Assembly: GCF_902459465.1 (NCBI RefSeq) | Contig: NC_047068.1 | Coordinates: 17,011,195-17,075,194 of the forward strand | DNA: 64,000 bases | Direction of reading: 5' to 3' | Source of the DNA: Asterias rubens | Lineage: Eukaryota; Echinodermata; Asteroidea; Forcipulatida; Asteriidae | In this document: positions 27,901-36,236 of the stretch, piece by piece | How positions within the stretch are numbered: position 1 is the first letter of the stretch | Layout of the letters: the number at the start of each line of letters is the position of its first letter | Position numbers and translations under genes: made by a program | Notes under the pieces: model-generated | Database searches by the model: none | What the model saw: the letters and a program-made list of their open reading frames with translations, nothing else | Told to the model about the DNA's origin: nothing

Positions 27901-30900
27901 GATTATAAGAATTGAATGGCTCAAAAAACCACAGGCATACTTTGCCTTTAATGAAATCTCTTCTTTATTTTTTCAAGTCATTGTGATGAAACATTGATAT
28001 ATGAATTTGATGTCTACTTTGTTTAACAGTCGCAGATGATAGTTCTTTCCTTTATGTGTGAGGTAATCTTTCTGTCCTTCTGTTATCAGGAAACTCCAAT
28101 CTCGTTTACACCATCATCCGTAAACGCAACGTGTTCCACCAGTTGGCCAACTTACCCTGCGACCAGGCGTCCATCACCAAAGCTCTGGCCAAGCGAGGGC
28201 GCAAGACAACCCCAGCGCCACCCACAGACGACGCTGTGCCTACCACCATGGAGGGGGCATTACCTCCAGTTGATGCAGAGCCAGGGACTCTCAAAGCCTC
28301 TCTTCTTGCTACTCCAGGTACATAACATTCCTTACAGTATCGATATCAGTTTCGCTGTTGTTTCCTCATGGGCAAATTTTCTCGAACGAAATGGATCGTC
28401 CAAGAAACTACAAGAATATCATAAAGTGTCATCGTTAGTGTGAAAACAAAGTTTAAAGGAACACGCTGCCTTGGATCGGACGAGTTGGCCTTTGAAAAGC
28501 GTTTGTAACCGTTTGTTATAAAGTTAACATGGTTAGAAAGATGTTTTAAAAGTAGAATACAATGATCCACACAGGTATTACTCGAAATTGTCCTTTTACG
28601 TATTGAACTAACCCACCGGCTAATTATGGGAGTCAAAAACTTGACTCCCATAAATGGCCGACCGTGTTAGTCAACGAGGTAAAAGGAGAACCATGTAATT
28701 TTGAGTGATACTTGTGTGGATCATTGTATTCTACTTTTGAAATATCTCTCTAATCATATGCATTTTATAACAAACGGTTAAAAACGCTTTTCAAAGACCA
28801 ACTCGACCGATCCAGGGCAACGTGTTCCTTTAATAAACATGGGTAGGCCCTCCCAATGTTGTAAAGAAGCAGATGTGTCTTGTAAGACTGGTGATTGTAA
28901 ACACAGAATACAGTTGTATGCATTGCAATGATATTTTGTCGTGACCTCTCTATTGTGACCTGTCTATTTTCTACAGGATTGGGTACAATGACCGAGACAT
29001 CTAAAGTCACACCATCTGGTGAGGTGCTGGCCCAAGCTGCTGCGGACGCTGCTGATAAATCAGAAAGTGCTGCTGGACCCTCTGCAGTGAGTGAAAATGA
29101 CTACTTCGAGTTTTTGCTGGTCGCGTGATATAAGAAATATAGTTACACCAGTAACTACAACTGTTATTGACAAACTTTTCCAGTCACTGTTTCGAGTAGG
29201 ATGCACTTTCTGTTGTATTCATTTTCACTATGTGGCCAAACCAGCAAAGTTGGAAGGAAAGGAAAGGAGTTAACTATTCAAATTAGATTGCATTAGTCTT
29301 CAAGAAATAAGAATACTTTTATCTTCTTCCTCCCGCAGGCAACATCCCAAGGAACCAGCGATACTGAGAGTATCGTTCCTGAAGATAAGAAAGTAGTTGA
29401 CAGTGGTCTAATCGGTTCTCAGGCCATTCCTTTAGGGTCGCAGCCTGAAGCCACTGAGCACAGAATGATTGCAATGCAGAGGACATCCTCAGTGTCTAGC
29501 AATACACCAAGCAGCACTAGTGGAGACTGGAGGCCTTCCTCTGAATGGGTAATAATAATAATAATAATAATAGTTGGTTCCGTCAAAAGCCGCGTCAACA
29601 TTCAGTACTTTCCTGCAAGGTATGTGGTACTACGTTACATTTGAATAATGAGACCTACTCCTTTTACATACATGTAGCACCATGTTATGTTTTAAAAGGT
29701 GTTGTAGCGCATTATGCTCCTAATCAAACCAGGAACACCAGGGCGAACTTCTTCTTTTTTTGATAAGTGCACTGGTTTCTTTTACCTGCGTTACACAACA
29801 CACGGGACCACACGTTTTGTGTCTCGTCCAAAGGACCAAGCATCACGGTTAAGTGTCTTGGTAATAAAGACACAGGTATATTACAGGGGATCTGTGATGA
29901 TTGGAGTTAATCAATGGATAAACATGACTTATTAAAGCGAGTGTTATCTGTGACTTTTTAGGTTCAATCCTGGAAGCAGAAGTTGCCTTTACAGACCATC
30001 ATGCGTCTTCTTCAGGTTTTGGTTCCACAAGTTGAGAAGATCTGCATCGACAAGTAAGTCCCTTCTCAGTATCTTGGTTTTATTAACATGACTCGGCATT
30101 TAAATTGTTTGTAGCATCCACTACTTATGGGATTCATAATGGCCGTCTCGATGGGCATTCCGGTTGGTGCAGTGGTATGTTTCCTTGCTTTCCAAGTCTT
30201 GGACCCCGGTTTGAAACCCACCGGGGGCACCATATGGATTGGGTTTTCAGTTCCTACCTGATTGCATGGGTTTTCCCCATGGAATGTTTTGTTAAAAATT
30301 GCTAAAACTGTTATTTAGTGGTTAAGACATCCTAGCCCAACTTCATGGATGTGCTTACCATGGAATTCTGCGCTTATGGCCCATTTTATTCTGTGCTTAA
30401 CGGTTCACCATACACGTAAGTGCAGAATTTTAAGGTATTAAGCAGAGTCGGGAAATTGGGCCCTGCTCTAGAATGTGGAACCTGGTCGGGATCCTTAGAG
30501 GGAACTGAGTATTGTTTGCATAACGTTGTAGTTTAATAGATGTTAAACTACATTCTTAAAGGGGCACAGCAACATTTCCTCCGGAAGGGGGCACTCTATG
30601 AGGACAATTTAAATTTGTATTGTAACTTTGCAAAGGGCACCACAGCAAAAGCACAGGGCACTGCAGTAATTGCTGTGGGTGCTTTGGGTTATTTAGAGGC
30701 CTGTACTACTGTTTTTACCCATTCACAAGTTTGTGTCAAGCACTGTATAAAGCTGTGCATGCTGTGAACAAAACTATTTGTCTTTGATCAAATACTTTTC
30801 ACCACCTTAACAATTGACTATACAACCAAACCATGTCAGTTGTAAAGAGGGACATCATTGAAGTGATGCCATCTTTGTGTATGTTTTCAGGGGTTTGACC

Positions 30901-33426
30901 GATGAGACAGAGATCTTAAAGTTCCTTCAGCATGGTACCTTAGTCGGTCTCCTGCCAGTTCCTCACCCTATACTGATCCGAAAGTACCAGGCTAACAGTG
31001 GTACCACTCTATGGTTCCGTACCTACATGTGGGGTGTCATCTACCTCAGGTATGAACTTTTATTCACTCTCTCGTTACGGGAATGCTCTATTAAAGAAAG
31101 AGGCCAAATTAACACATCCTTTTCCTTTTGCAATTCACACCTGTTAAGTCCGTGTAACTCCTTTTTTTCCAAACAGTGGTCTCAAGCGGTAGGGTTGCTG
31201 ACTGCCCCAGGCAGATTAACTGCTCATCTATTAAATTTAATGACTCAAGTACATCAATGTAAACACACCAACTCACCGAAAAGGATGTATACTTTCAAAG
31301 TGTTTGTGGCCAAACTTCGAACTTCTTTAATAGGAGACTTTCCAACGCTAGGCGGCAGCAGACATACCGGGTAAATTCCCATTGTTTACGTAGTTCTGAA
31401 CACGCGCATAATTCTGAGAACAATGGATTTACCCGGTAAGTCTGCTGCCCTCTATCGTCCCAGAAAGTCTCCCATTGAGCTTCCTCTTAATGCTCCATGT
31501 TGGTTGGATTGTCTTTTTATGTGTTGATTACTTTTCAGCTGTTTCGGAAGGGAAACTAATTACATCAAAACGAGCAATAGACATTATGCATCATGCAACA
31601 GGGTTGCGGAGGTCAGAACAGACGAGTCCAATGATTTGCCTTCTTTGGCAGCTTTTTGGTCTCTGAGTGAGAGCGCTTTTTAGCCTCAGTGTGGGTCCTA
31701 TTTGAGAGTGTGACCCCTAGGCAAGGGGTCTATTAGGTTTATGAATTCTGATTTAGTAGTCGCTGGTCAAATACTAGTTTCAAAACGACTAAGAATTATC
31801 CTAGCTGATGGCGTCAGGTGAATTTGGTCAACACGGCATATCAAAAATTGTTGGTGTCTAAAAAAAATCTAAATGTTTATAGAGTTTAAAGGCACTGGAC
31901 AAAGACCAGTGTAATCACTTGGTGTACAAAATGTACCTGTGAAAATTTGATCTCAATTGGTCGTCGAAGTTGCAAGGAATAATGGAAGAAAAAACATCCA
32001 TGTCGAATTCAATTCAAATATTTTAGTGAGAAATAACTTCTTTTTCAAAAACTAAGTTACTTCAGAGGGAGCCGTTTCTCATTTTTTTTTATACTATCAG
32101 CAACCCTCCATTGCTCATTACCAAGTTTTTTTAGTTTTTATGCTCGCAATTATTTTGAGTAATCGATCGGCAGCAAATTGCGCCACAGCACCTTGTCAAA
32201 GCATTACATGGTGCTATCAGAATTAGGTCTCATCATTCAAACTTTGTCCCACATCTGGCAGGAAATACTGTATGTTACAGCGCCAGGAGCGCCACTGGGT
32301 GACAGACATGTGCGCTATATCAGAAGCCACAATTGTTATTATTATTATTATTATTACTTTACAGACTATGGAAGGACGACAGACGACCCTCTTTTGAACC
32401 GTTTCTTAGAACATGCCCTCTCATCAAACCCGTCCTTGTGCCCCTATTTGAAATAATAGTTCTCCTAGCAGATCTTAAACTTCATAGAGGCAGCAGAAGC
32501 ATCTTCTTTGCCCAATCTAGGCAAACAATTTACGCTGAACCACCGTTCCCAGGCCAGTGATTTAAACTTTGCGTCAGTAAACTCACGACCGGACAAATTG
32601 TCAATGTTGTAATGTATTTTTTCAATCCAATATCAATGCCCTGCTGTTTACCATCATGAATAAAAACAAATCGTGTTGGCTTAGAATCTGGTATTTAGCT
32701 TGCAATCATACAAAATAGATAAAGTTTGTCTTAGTGCCTGTTCACATAATATTAATAACAATAACACAAGACCGTAATGCAAGAGCCTTTATGCGAAAAT
32801 AAAAACTGTTATTATGTTACAATACAATACAGTACAATAGAAACATGTATACAGAATCTAGAAGAACAAAAATAATAATGTTGAGTTGTGGACAAAGGTA
32901 CTTCTCATTTTGGAAACTTGTTTTGTAAAACAATATATAGTCATGCAGTGTGCGGTAAAAATTATGGGCCACAGGCCATGTGGTCGTGTGGCTCCCCAGT
33001 AAAGCCCCAGTAAAGCCAGTAAAAATGTTTGTATTTTTTGTCAGTTCTTGAGATGCATTCTAACCCCTTGAAGATATTCACGGCATATTCATAAACGGGG
33101 ACAAGAACGAACGGACTGACAAAACGAACAAAGACAGACATGATGAAGACAACAATGATGAGAACACTACTTGCATACTAAAAATAATAATACTACCAAT
33201 AGTAACAATAACAATAATAACAAATGTTGTTGTCTGTTTGTTTGTTTGTTTGTTTGTTTGTTTTTGTTTGTTTGTTTTTTTATTTTATTTTAAACCGAAA
33301 CTGTGTTGTGCTATTGTTTGTTTTACTTATATTTGACTGGTTGTAACCTGTAGGAATGTGGAGCCACCTATTTGGTATGACACTGGCGTCAAGCTCTTTG
33401 AGGTCCAACGGATAAAGGACAGCTAG
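6938..33426 (+). CDS. HID1: HID1 domain-containing protein, complete multi-exon gene
   Basis: Exons: 6938-7003, 13119-13268, 13664-13825, (microexon 14887-14913), 19873-19980, 20848-21016, 21722-21779, 22905-23115, 23420-23533, 24240-24414, 25280-25431, 26380-26458, 26962-27126, 28090-28317, 28977-29086, 29339-29548, 29962-30053, 30891-31049, 33354-33426. All borders are GT-AG and phases match; 2508 bp give 835 residues with the microexon. A second last exon at 36173-36236 gives 832. Landmarks that match vertebrate HID1 from memory are MGGTDSKLNFRKAV at the start, IFEDPDWRGFFWST, VCAYDPVGFGVPYNHL, NYLSRVHREEDFHFILKG, LNKPYSVRVPMDIPVFTGTH and YQANSGTTLWFRTYMWGV. Gly2 fits the known N-myristoylation. 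The family is a peripheral Golgi/trans-Golgi protein needed for dense-core vesicle and neuropeptide sorting. The segment coded by 28090-29548 is low-complexity and least conserved. Human HID1 has about 788 residues. The first intron (6.1 kb) holds a Penelope-like element. Confidence 0.97.
8066..8656 (-). repeat. Duplicated 3' segment of the Penelope-like element
   Basis: About 175 bp at 8066-8241 are repeated almost identically at 8479-8656, including a G-run, GGACTGGCTTGACCACAAC and GTAATTTATTAGTGAATGAG. Between them lie four copies of GAGTTGACGGC (8404-8469). The arrangement fits the partial tandem copies and LTR-like repeats typical of Penelope-like elements. The near-identity suggests recent insertion or gene conversion. 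Confidence 0.85.
8701..9639 (-). CDS. GIY-YIG endonuclease part of the Penelope-like polyprotein
   Basis: The frame stays open from just after the TAA at 9640-9642 down to the stop at 8701. It carries a linker with basic residues, a Cys-rich segment (FRCSNISKCIVC), and the GIY-YIG signature LIYLISCRVCGVQYIGET followed by a conserved R and a YGH motif. In this family the nuclease nicks target DNA to prime reverse transcription. It is in the same frame as the upstream RT and separated from it only by one stop codon. Without readthrough it has no certain start; an internal methionine is not obvious, so it is probably translated poorly or not at all in this copy. Confidence 0.85.
   Translation of the reverse strand, partial: VTTDLFVKPTDKHQYLHSTSCHPRHCKTSIAYSQALRLRRICSNDSDFIHHSQELKKHLVSRGHSSLAVHRAIQKVKARSRESVLSKGPKKQQSPTGKVPFVVTFHPSLPPIRKITSSNHHILHTSDRLQRAVQEEPIVAYRRPPSLRDLIVRAEVPPINDDVNPPLPQGTFRCSNISKCIVCRQHIRESDSFTSNTGGTTHKTRGHVTCTTTNLIYLISCRVCGVQYIGETRTTLKRRFYGHRSTVKTQKLDTPVGHHFNLPNHSISDMILQGIEALGNHRETVRLSREKLWIRRLQTIQPHGLNIQEGND
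9640..11158 (-). CDS. Reverse transcriptase of the Penelope-like element, interrupted copy
   Basis: The frame is open from at least 11158 down to a TAA at 9640-9642. RT motifs in order are LPKIHKPDNPGRPIISG, GTFDVTSLYTNIP (catalytic Asp of motif A), GTAMGTRMAPSMACLF (motif B), YIDDIFFIW (the Y-x-D-D box of motif C) and HFLDVKVLK. A C17 homopolymer on the coding strand (10825-10841) encodes a proline run; its length decides the frame and may be misread. The N-terminal ORF overlaps it in another frame near 11115-11158, so the copy has a probable frameshift there. One stop then separates RT from endonuclease. No clear ATG opens the RT frame. All catalytic motifs look intact, so inactivation seems young. 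Confidence 0.9.
11115..11417 (-). CDS. N-terminal ORF of the Penelope-like element
   Basis: It starts at an ATG (11415-11417) with MSNQSCVRLFQELRKLKEKA and runs 100 codons to a TAA at 11115. It contains GLQVKFDPALG and a WNNTLHSTSLSLI stretch that resemble the N-terminal helical region preceding the RT in Penelope-like elements. It overlaps the RT reading frame by tens of bases, so either a single-base frameshift broke one polyprotein or the two were expressed by recoding. The first is more likely in a dead or dying copy. Confidence 0.7.
   Translation of the reverse strand: MSNQSCVRLFQELRKLKEKALRYSYHRDNYRFYTLTRFIPTGLQVKFDPALGSLCTPLRRQWNNTLHSTSLSLIRILTEHCDVCLNSFNRDISYLEVELR
12072..13118. other. 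3' part of HID1 intron 1
   Basis: No exon was found. Around 12670-12990 the motif CTAGTCGCGAC recurs in both orientations (12680, 12720, 12940, 12970, 12985) with A+T-rich spacers, suggesting a decayed foldback repeat. Open frames here lack splice borders and family matches. Confidence 0.5.
14019..14066 (+). mobile_element. Fragment of the Penelope-like element tail
   Basis: About 48 bp resemble, in the opposite orientation, the tail of the Penelope-like element near 7935-7985: AAAGACTCTGCTAGGGT, GAAA, TGTCAGG and then TTAACTATTTTTTGCA. Only the tail is left, as expected for a decayed copy. Confidence 0.7.
14887..14913 (+). CDS. HID1: Candidate 27-bp microexon of HID1
   Basis: A strong polypyrimidine tract (14836-14880) and CTGCAG precede 27 in-frame bases encoding YGIEGMDDI, followed by a GTGAGT donor. 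Both neighbouring exon junctions are phase 0, so inclusion or skipping keeps the frame. Vertebrate HID1 has an acidic Gly-rich insert of similar length at this place (between the WSTxPG and PLA motifs), and including the microexon brings the length close to it. Tissue-regulated use is possible; microexons of this size are often neuronal. Confidence 0.6.
15327..15713. mobile_element. TTAA-flanked foldback element, family 1, old copy
   Basis: A long imperfect palindrome bounded by TTAA on both sides. It shares blocks such as AAAAAGATGTTTTAAAAGTAG, read in shorter pieces, and GACTCTATAAAATGGC with the younger copies at 28453, 33905 and 63171, but is more diverged. No coding capacity. Confidence 0.75.
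15714..19872. other. Large HID1 intron, mostly featureless
   Basis: A+T-rich intronic DNA between the microexon and the exon at 19873. A fragment of the third TTAA foldback family (AAAGGCAAGGGTATAC, then GTCAAAGACCAGTGTCCTC) is seen at about 16145-16250. I saw no additional exon. ORFs at 17302-17628 and 18611-18859 have no family similarity. Confidence 0.5.
20335..20700 (+). mobile_element. SINE-like repeat with (ATT)n tail
   Basis: Shared blocks AACCCAGTGCACTTATC, GAGAAGGGGTTCGCCC, CACCACAGCATCTTGTAAA and ATATAAGAAG followed by a T-A-T-T-rich tail recur in other copies (27530-27770, 32160-32356, and reverse copies at 22545-22890, 29600-29890, 52150-52350, 55137-55525 and 62880-63170). Reverse copies keep a tRNA-like head, so this is the 3' part of a tRNA-derived SINE. 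Confidence 0.7.
21058..21600 (+). mobile_element. tRNA-derived SINE interrupted by a TTAA foldback element
   Basis: The SINE head TGTCATGGCCGAGTAG (21058-21073) is cut by a family 2 foldback beginning TTAAAGCCATTGGACACTTT at 21071. SINE sequence resumes with TTGTCCTTGAGCAAGATGC near 21400 and ends in GCGCTATATATAAGAA plus an ATT-rich tail. The foldback lost its right end. The nesting dates the foldback after the SINE. Confidence 0.7.
22545..22890 (-). mobile_element. tRNA-derived SINE, reverse copy
   Basis: On the minus strand a degraded head (GGGTTCGAGTCTCAG near 22855) leads into the shared body and ends at a GCGCTATATAAGA-type tail near 22570. It lies in the HID1 intron before the exon at 22905. 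Confidence 0.65.
23420..23533 (+). CDS. HID1: HID1 exon coding for the NYLSRVHREEDF block
   Basis: Listed separately because it carries one of the most conserved parts of the family, a phase 0 exon of 38 codons with a TTTTCTAG acceptor and a CAG/GTAAAC donor. It supports the orthology call independently of the other exons. Confidence 0.95.
23880..24175. repeat. Degenerate AATCACATG-type tandem repeat
   Basis: A loose array of 9-10 bp units around AATCA(C/T)(A/T)TGA fills the intron just before the HID1 exon at 24240. The units are too diverged for an exact period. Confidence 0.75.
24431..24660 (+). mobile_element. tRNA-derived SINE, copy 1
   Basis: The head has a box A-like TGGCCGAGCGGATAAGAGCA and a box B-like GGGTTTGAGTCC, as in a Leu/Ser-type tRNA with a long variable arm, followed by CTTGTGTCCTTGAGC. 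It starts 16 bp after a HID1 splice donor. Confidence 0.8.
24897..25232 (+). mobile_element. tRNA-derived SINE, most complete copy
   Basis: Head TGGCCAAGCGGATAAGAGCA, box B-like GGGTCCGAGTCC, conserved body (AGCAAGACACTTAATTGCTT, GGCTGTATACTCCTCAGGG) and a GCGCTATAGAAAAAAAA end. At about 335 bp it seems nearly full length and can serve as family reference. It lies between two HID1 exons. Confidence 0.85.
25779..26070 (-). mobile_element. Relic with decayed hammerhead-like core, copy 1
   Basis: It shares ATGTATATTTGGTTTGCGG, TAACACCATGTGTGTATC and TACTTGCCAGGTAGAGTT with 27184-27330, and ends with the same CTCAACGTTTCGACTAG motif. On the minus strand stem II (GACTAG/CTAGTC) and GAAA are kept, but the CTGACGA box has changed to AAAACGA, so it should be inactive. 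Confidence 0.65.
27184..27330 (-). mobile_element. Element fragment with hammerhead-ribozyme-like core, copy 2
   Basis: On the minus strand, 27320-27279 reads TCTC, CTGACGA, TGACTAG, loop, CTAGTC, GAAA, CGTT, GAGA. This is the order stem I, CUGANGA core, stem II, GAAA, minimal self-complementary stem III with a UH cleavage position, stem I. Penelope-like elements and retrozymes are known to carry minimal type I hammerheads with this layout. Self-cleavage is inferred, not shown. Confidence 0.65.
28453..28833. mobile_element. TTAA-flanked foldback element, family 1
   Basis: A 381-bp near-perfect palindrome between TTAA and TTAA. Ends read AGGAACACGCTGCCTTGGAT and its inverse, with GGCCATTTATGGGAGTC-type sequence at the centre. 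TTAA duplication is the hallmark of piggyBac-type insertion, but the ends do not start with CCC as typical piggyBac ends do. It lies between HID1 exons and has no coding capacity. Confidence 0.9.
29562..29890 (-). mobile_element. SINE fragment, reverse copy
   Basis: An (ATA)n tract (29550-29572) directly follows a HID1 donor, then come AGCACCATGTTATG, AGGAACACCAGGGCGAAC, AAGTGCACTGG and AAGTGTCTTGG blocks of the SINE body in reverse. The tRNA-like head is lost. Confidence 0.6.
30150..30300 (+). mobile_element. tRNA-like SINE head, second family
   Basis: GGTTGGTGCAGTGGTATG and CCGGTTTGAAACCC resemble box A and box B, followed by GATTGGGTTTTCAGTTCCTACC. Similar copies are at 57018-57135 (plus) and about 21925-21995 (minus). 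Confidence 0.6.
31880..32130. mobile_element. TTAA foldback family 3, one arm
   Basis: It begins TTTAAAGGCACTGGACAAAG and continues with GAAAATTTGATCTCAATTGG and a GGAGCCGTTTCTC-type block. It resembles half of the palindrome at 47253-47612. A further half copy lies at 23158-23400. Confidence 0.6.
33231..33280. repeat. (TTTG)n microsatellite before HID1 terminal exon
   Basis: TGTTTGTTTG repeats about 70 bp before the proximal terminal-exon acceptor at 33353. Length variation here could affect the branch-point region. Confidence 0.85.
33354..33426 (+). CDS. HID1: HID1 proximal alternative terminal exon
   Basis: The acceptor TAACCTGTAG is followed by 73 bp in phase 2 encoding NVEPPIWYDTGVKLFEVQR plus a short IKDS tail and TAG. 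It matches the vertebrate HID1 C-terminus except for the Gly in place of Asp and the four extra residues. Its own AATAAA lies 98 bp downstream. Confidence 0.93.
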
Positions 33427-33523
33427 AACAGAAATCTCACACCGCTATTTATTTTTCTCGACTTGTGACCATAATCACATATAGTATTAGTTGCTCTCGA
33501 CTTTGATGGACAACAACAACCTA

Positions 33524-33529
33524 AATAAA
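33524..33529 (+). terminator. HID1: Proximal polyadenylation signal of HID1
   Basis: AATAAA 98 bp after the proximal stop codon. Its use would exclude the distal terminal exon at 36173. Confidence 0.65.
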
Positions 33530-33639
33530 ATCTCAACATTCAAAAAGTGTAAACAATTTTTGGTTTAGTTTATAGTAAATCAAACTACACTGGGGTAACG
33601 TTTTCCAGTGTGGTGTATTTGGACCCAATTGTATACATA

Positions 33640-34500
33640 AGTTACTCTGTACGCATGGTCAGGTAGTAGGAGGGTTGACTGTGGACTTAGCTGCATTCAC
33701 CACATGTTAATTATGATATTGCTGGCTGGCATAGTATCATTCAAAACCACAGTGGAGTATATTGAATGGTCGGACAGTAGGAGGGTTGACTGTGAAATGT
33801 TACACTTGGTAATATTTCCAGCGGAGTGACTGGTCATTTTGAATCATGTAACAGTTGTACACAGACATCACTATGTACGCATGCATGGTCAGATATTAGG
33901 AGGGTTAAAGGAACACGTTGCCTTGGATCAGACGAGTTGGTCTATAAAAAGCGTTTGTAACCGTTTGTTATAAAATGCATATGGTTAAAAAGATGTTGTA
34001 AAAGTAGAATACAATAATCCACACAAGTTTGCCTCGAAACTGCGTGGTTTTCCTTTAACTTTGCAAACTACAACACGGTCGGCCATTTATGGGAGTCAAA
34101 AATTTGACTCGCATAAATGGCCGACCATGTAAGTCGACGAGGTAAAAGGAAAACCAGGCAATTTTGAGGTATATTTGTGTAGATCATTGTATTCTTCCAC
34201 TTACAACATCTTTATAACCATATGAATTTTATAACAAGCGGTTACAAACGCCTTTCAAAGACTAACTCGACCGATACAAGGCAACATGTTCCTTTAACTG
34301 TGGACTGTGATACTGTGATGCATTCACCATGGTATCATATTGCAGGATGGCATGGTTAAGCTATCACTCAAAACTTCAGTGGATGATTGTAGGAGGGTTG
34401 ACTGTGATATTGTATGATATTTTATTGCAAGATGGCATAACTTACCATCTTTCAAACCCATAATAGTTGATGAGAGTGAATGGTCTGAAAGTAGGAGGTT
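33640..34500. repeat. Imperfect repeat array with GTAGGAGGGTTGACTGTG
   Basis: The motif recurs at about 33665, 33778, 33896 (interrupted), 34390 and 34490 with similar flanks (GGCATAGT, AATGGTC). Another copy is at 44848-44868. It lies between the two HID1 terminal exons. Confidence 0.7.
33905..34297. mobile_element. TTAA-flanked foldback element, family 1, dated insertion
   Basis: A 393-bp palindrome inserted inside one unit of the surrounding repeat. Flanks AGGAGGG and CTGTGGACT join to give the neighbour-unit sequence with TTGA/TTAA between, showing that TTAA was the target and is duplicated. Confidence 0.9.
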
Positions 34501-35434
34501 TGAAGAATAAAATGGACACTGGCTGTTCTGCAGCCTGTATGTATCACTGGTATACAGAATAAATAGGCCCTATCCCTTTAAAGACAAACTTCATAAATGA
34601 TAATGGCTATGGAATGGACACTGGTGAAATTCAGCCAACATTTTTCATTTTATTTGAAGCCTCACAAAATTTTCAGAAGAAAAATTATTAAAGTGAGACC
34701 TTGAGAAAACAAAATTAAATTTTCTTGAAAAGCTATGACAAAATAACTAGTGTTGATATTTTTTTTTCAACGGTTGCCTCCTGTCTGAAGTTGTCTGAAA
34801 AAACCCACTGATTTACCTTCAGTGGGTTTTTATTTTCCAAATTAAAGGTGTTCCAATGTGGATTTGGAGATTGGTGCATTTTTTATTCTGAAGGTGCTTT
34901 TAAGAGCAAATTTTTTTTTTGTCTTTGAGTTTCTATCCCGAGTGCAATTTCTTGGAGCTTCACTCATTTGTGTTAAAAAAAAAAAAAAAAAATTGTTGAC
35001 ATGTGAATGCAAATAAGTATCATATCAAATCCCCATCATTTTGGTCGTACTTCTTGGGGTTTAACAGCTGCAATTTGGGGAACAAAACTAATTTGTTTGT
35101 TGTAACAAAAAAAAATCATTATTTTGACCAGAAATCTTTTGTCACAATTTTGTTTGCCAATAGTAGAGAGTAGTACTGAATGAGCGTGTCAAATGAAATA
35201 TTCTAATAATTAATGATATTTTAATAATTTAGTGTGGAATTGGGCAGTGGAAAATATTTGACAAGAAAGATATAAATAGCTTTCTGATAACAGATTTTTA
35301 GAGTGTTCTTCAATATTTGATGATTTTTTTTTTAAACTTAAGTGTATTAATATTGTTTTATTTATTTGTTTGTTTGTTTAATGTATTAACCATTCTAAAC
35401 AAGGTGTTAGCAGTTTTCTTTTATAATAATTTCA

Positions 35435-36004
35435 GCCCAATTTCATAGAGCTGCTTAAGCGGAGTGAGTTTACCAGCTAAAATAGCATTCCACACATACC
35501 TTTATGACTGGTATCCTGTGTCTTTTTGCCGAGCAAAACAAATGTCAAAGCAATGTTTACTGCTTAAGCAGTTCTTTAAAATTTGGTCTGTGATCCAATT
35601 TCAAAGAGCTGCTGAAGCACAAAAAGTAGCTAAGCTCAACAAAATTATGTTTACCAGAATAATGTTACCAGCCATAATTGTCATGTCACAAGTACAGTTT
35701 GTGACTGGTATCCTGTTAATTTCTGCTTAGCAGGCAATTGTGAAGCAATATTTTCTGCTTACGCAGCTTTATGAAATTGGGCCCTGCTTGAAAAACCTGC
35801 CTGAAGCTACAGGGCCCAATTTCATAGAGCTGCTTAAGTAGAAAAAACGCTTAACAATTGTCTGCTAAGCAGAAATAAACAGGACACCAGCCACAAGTTG
35901 TACATGTGACATGGATGTTTGGCTGGTAACCTTATTCTTGTAAGTATATTTTTTGTTGTGCTTAGCTGCTTTTTGTGCTGAAGCAGCTCTATGAAATTGG
36001 GCAC
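35435..36004. mobile_element. Three palindromic elements with CCCAATTTCATAGAGCTGCTT ends
   Basis: Adjacent copies lie at 35435-35586, 35594-35784 and 35811-36004. Each has inverted ends of the type CAATTTCATAGAGCTGCTT / AAGCAGCTCTATGAAATTG and an internal GACTGGTATCCTGT or its inverse. Other copies are at 40493-40670, 51665-51831 and 58962-59132. Decayed related ends are seen near 30330-30465 and 38577-38680. Confidence 0.8.
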
Positions 36005-36172
36005 AGGTTTGTTGGGCCAAATGTCTGTCTTTACTACCAGTAAATATTGTGTTTATTAATAATCATAATCTTGTGGATGAACTAATTTCTATCCTTCATT
36101 AGGAGAAATTTGTTCAATTTTTAAAACTCTTGAAATTACTTCTCACCACTCCTGCTGCCGCTTACTCTAAAG

Positions 36173-36236
36173 GAATCTGGACCCACCGATATGGTATGAT
36201 ACTGACGTGCATCTCTTTGAGATCCAGCGAGTTTGA
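36173..36236 (+). CDS. HID1: HID1 distal alternative terminal exon
   Basis: After a pyrimidine-rich tract and CTCTAAAG, 64 bp in the same phase 2 encode NLDPPIWYDTDVHLFEIQRV and TGA. This is nearly identical to the vertebrate HID1 C-terminus as I recall it and lacks the IKDS tail. Compared with the proximal copy many differences are silent (CCT/CCG, GAC/GAT, CAA/CAG, CGG/CGA), which points to long selection on both. The distal poly(A) site is uncertain; an ATTAAA lies at 36824-36829. Confidence 0.85.
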
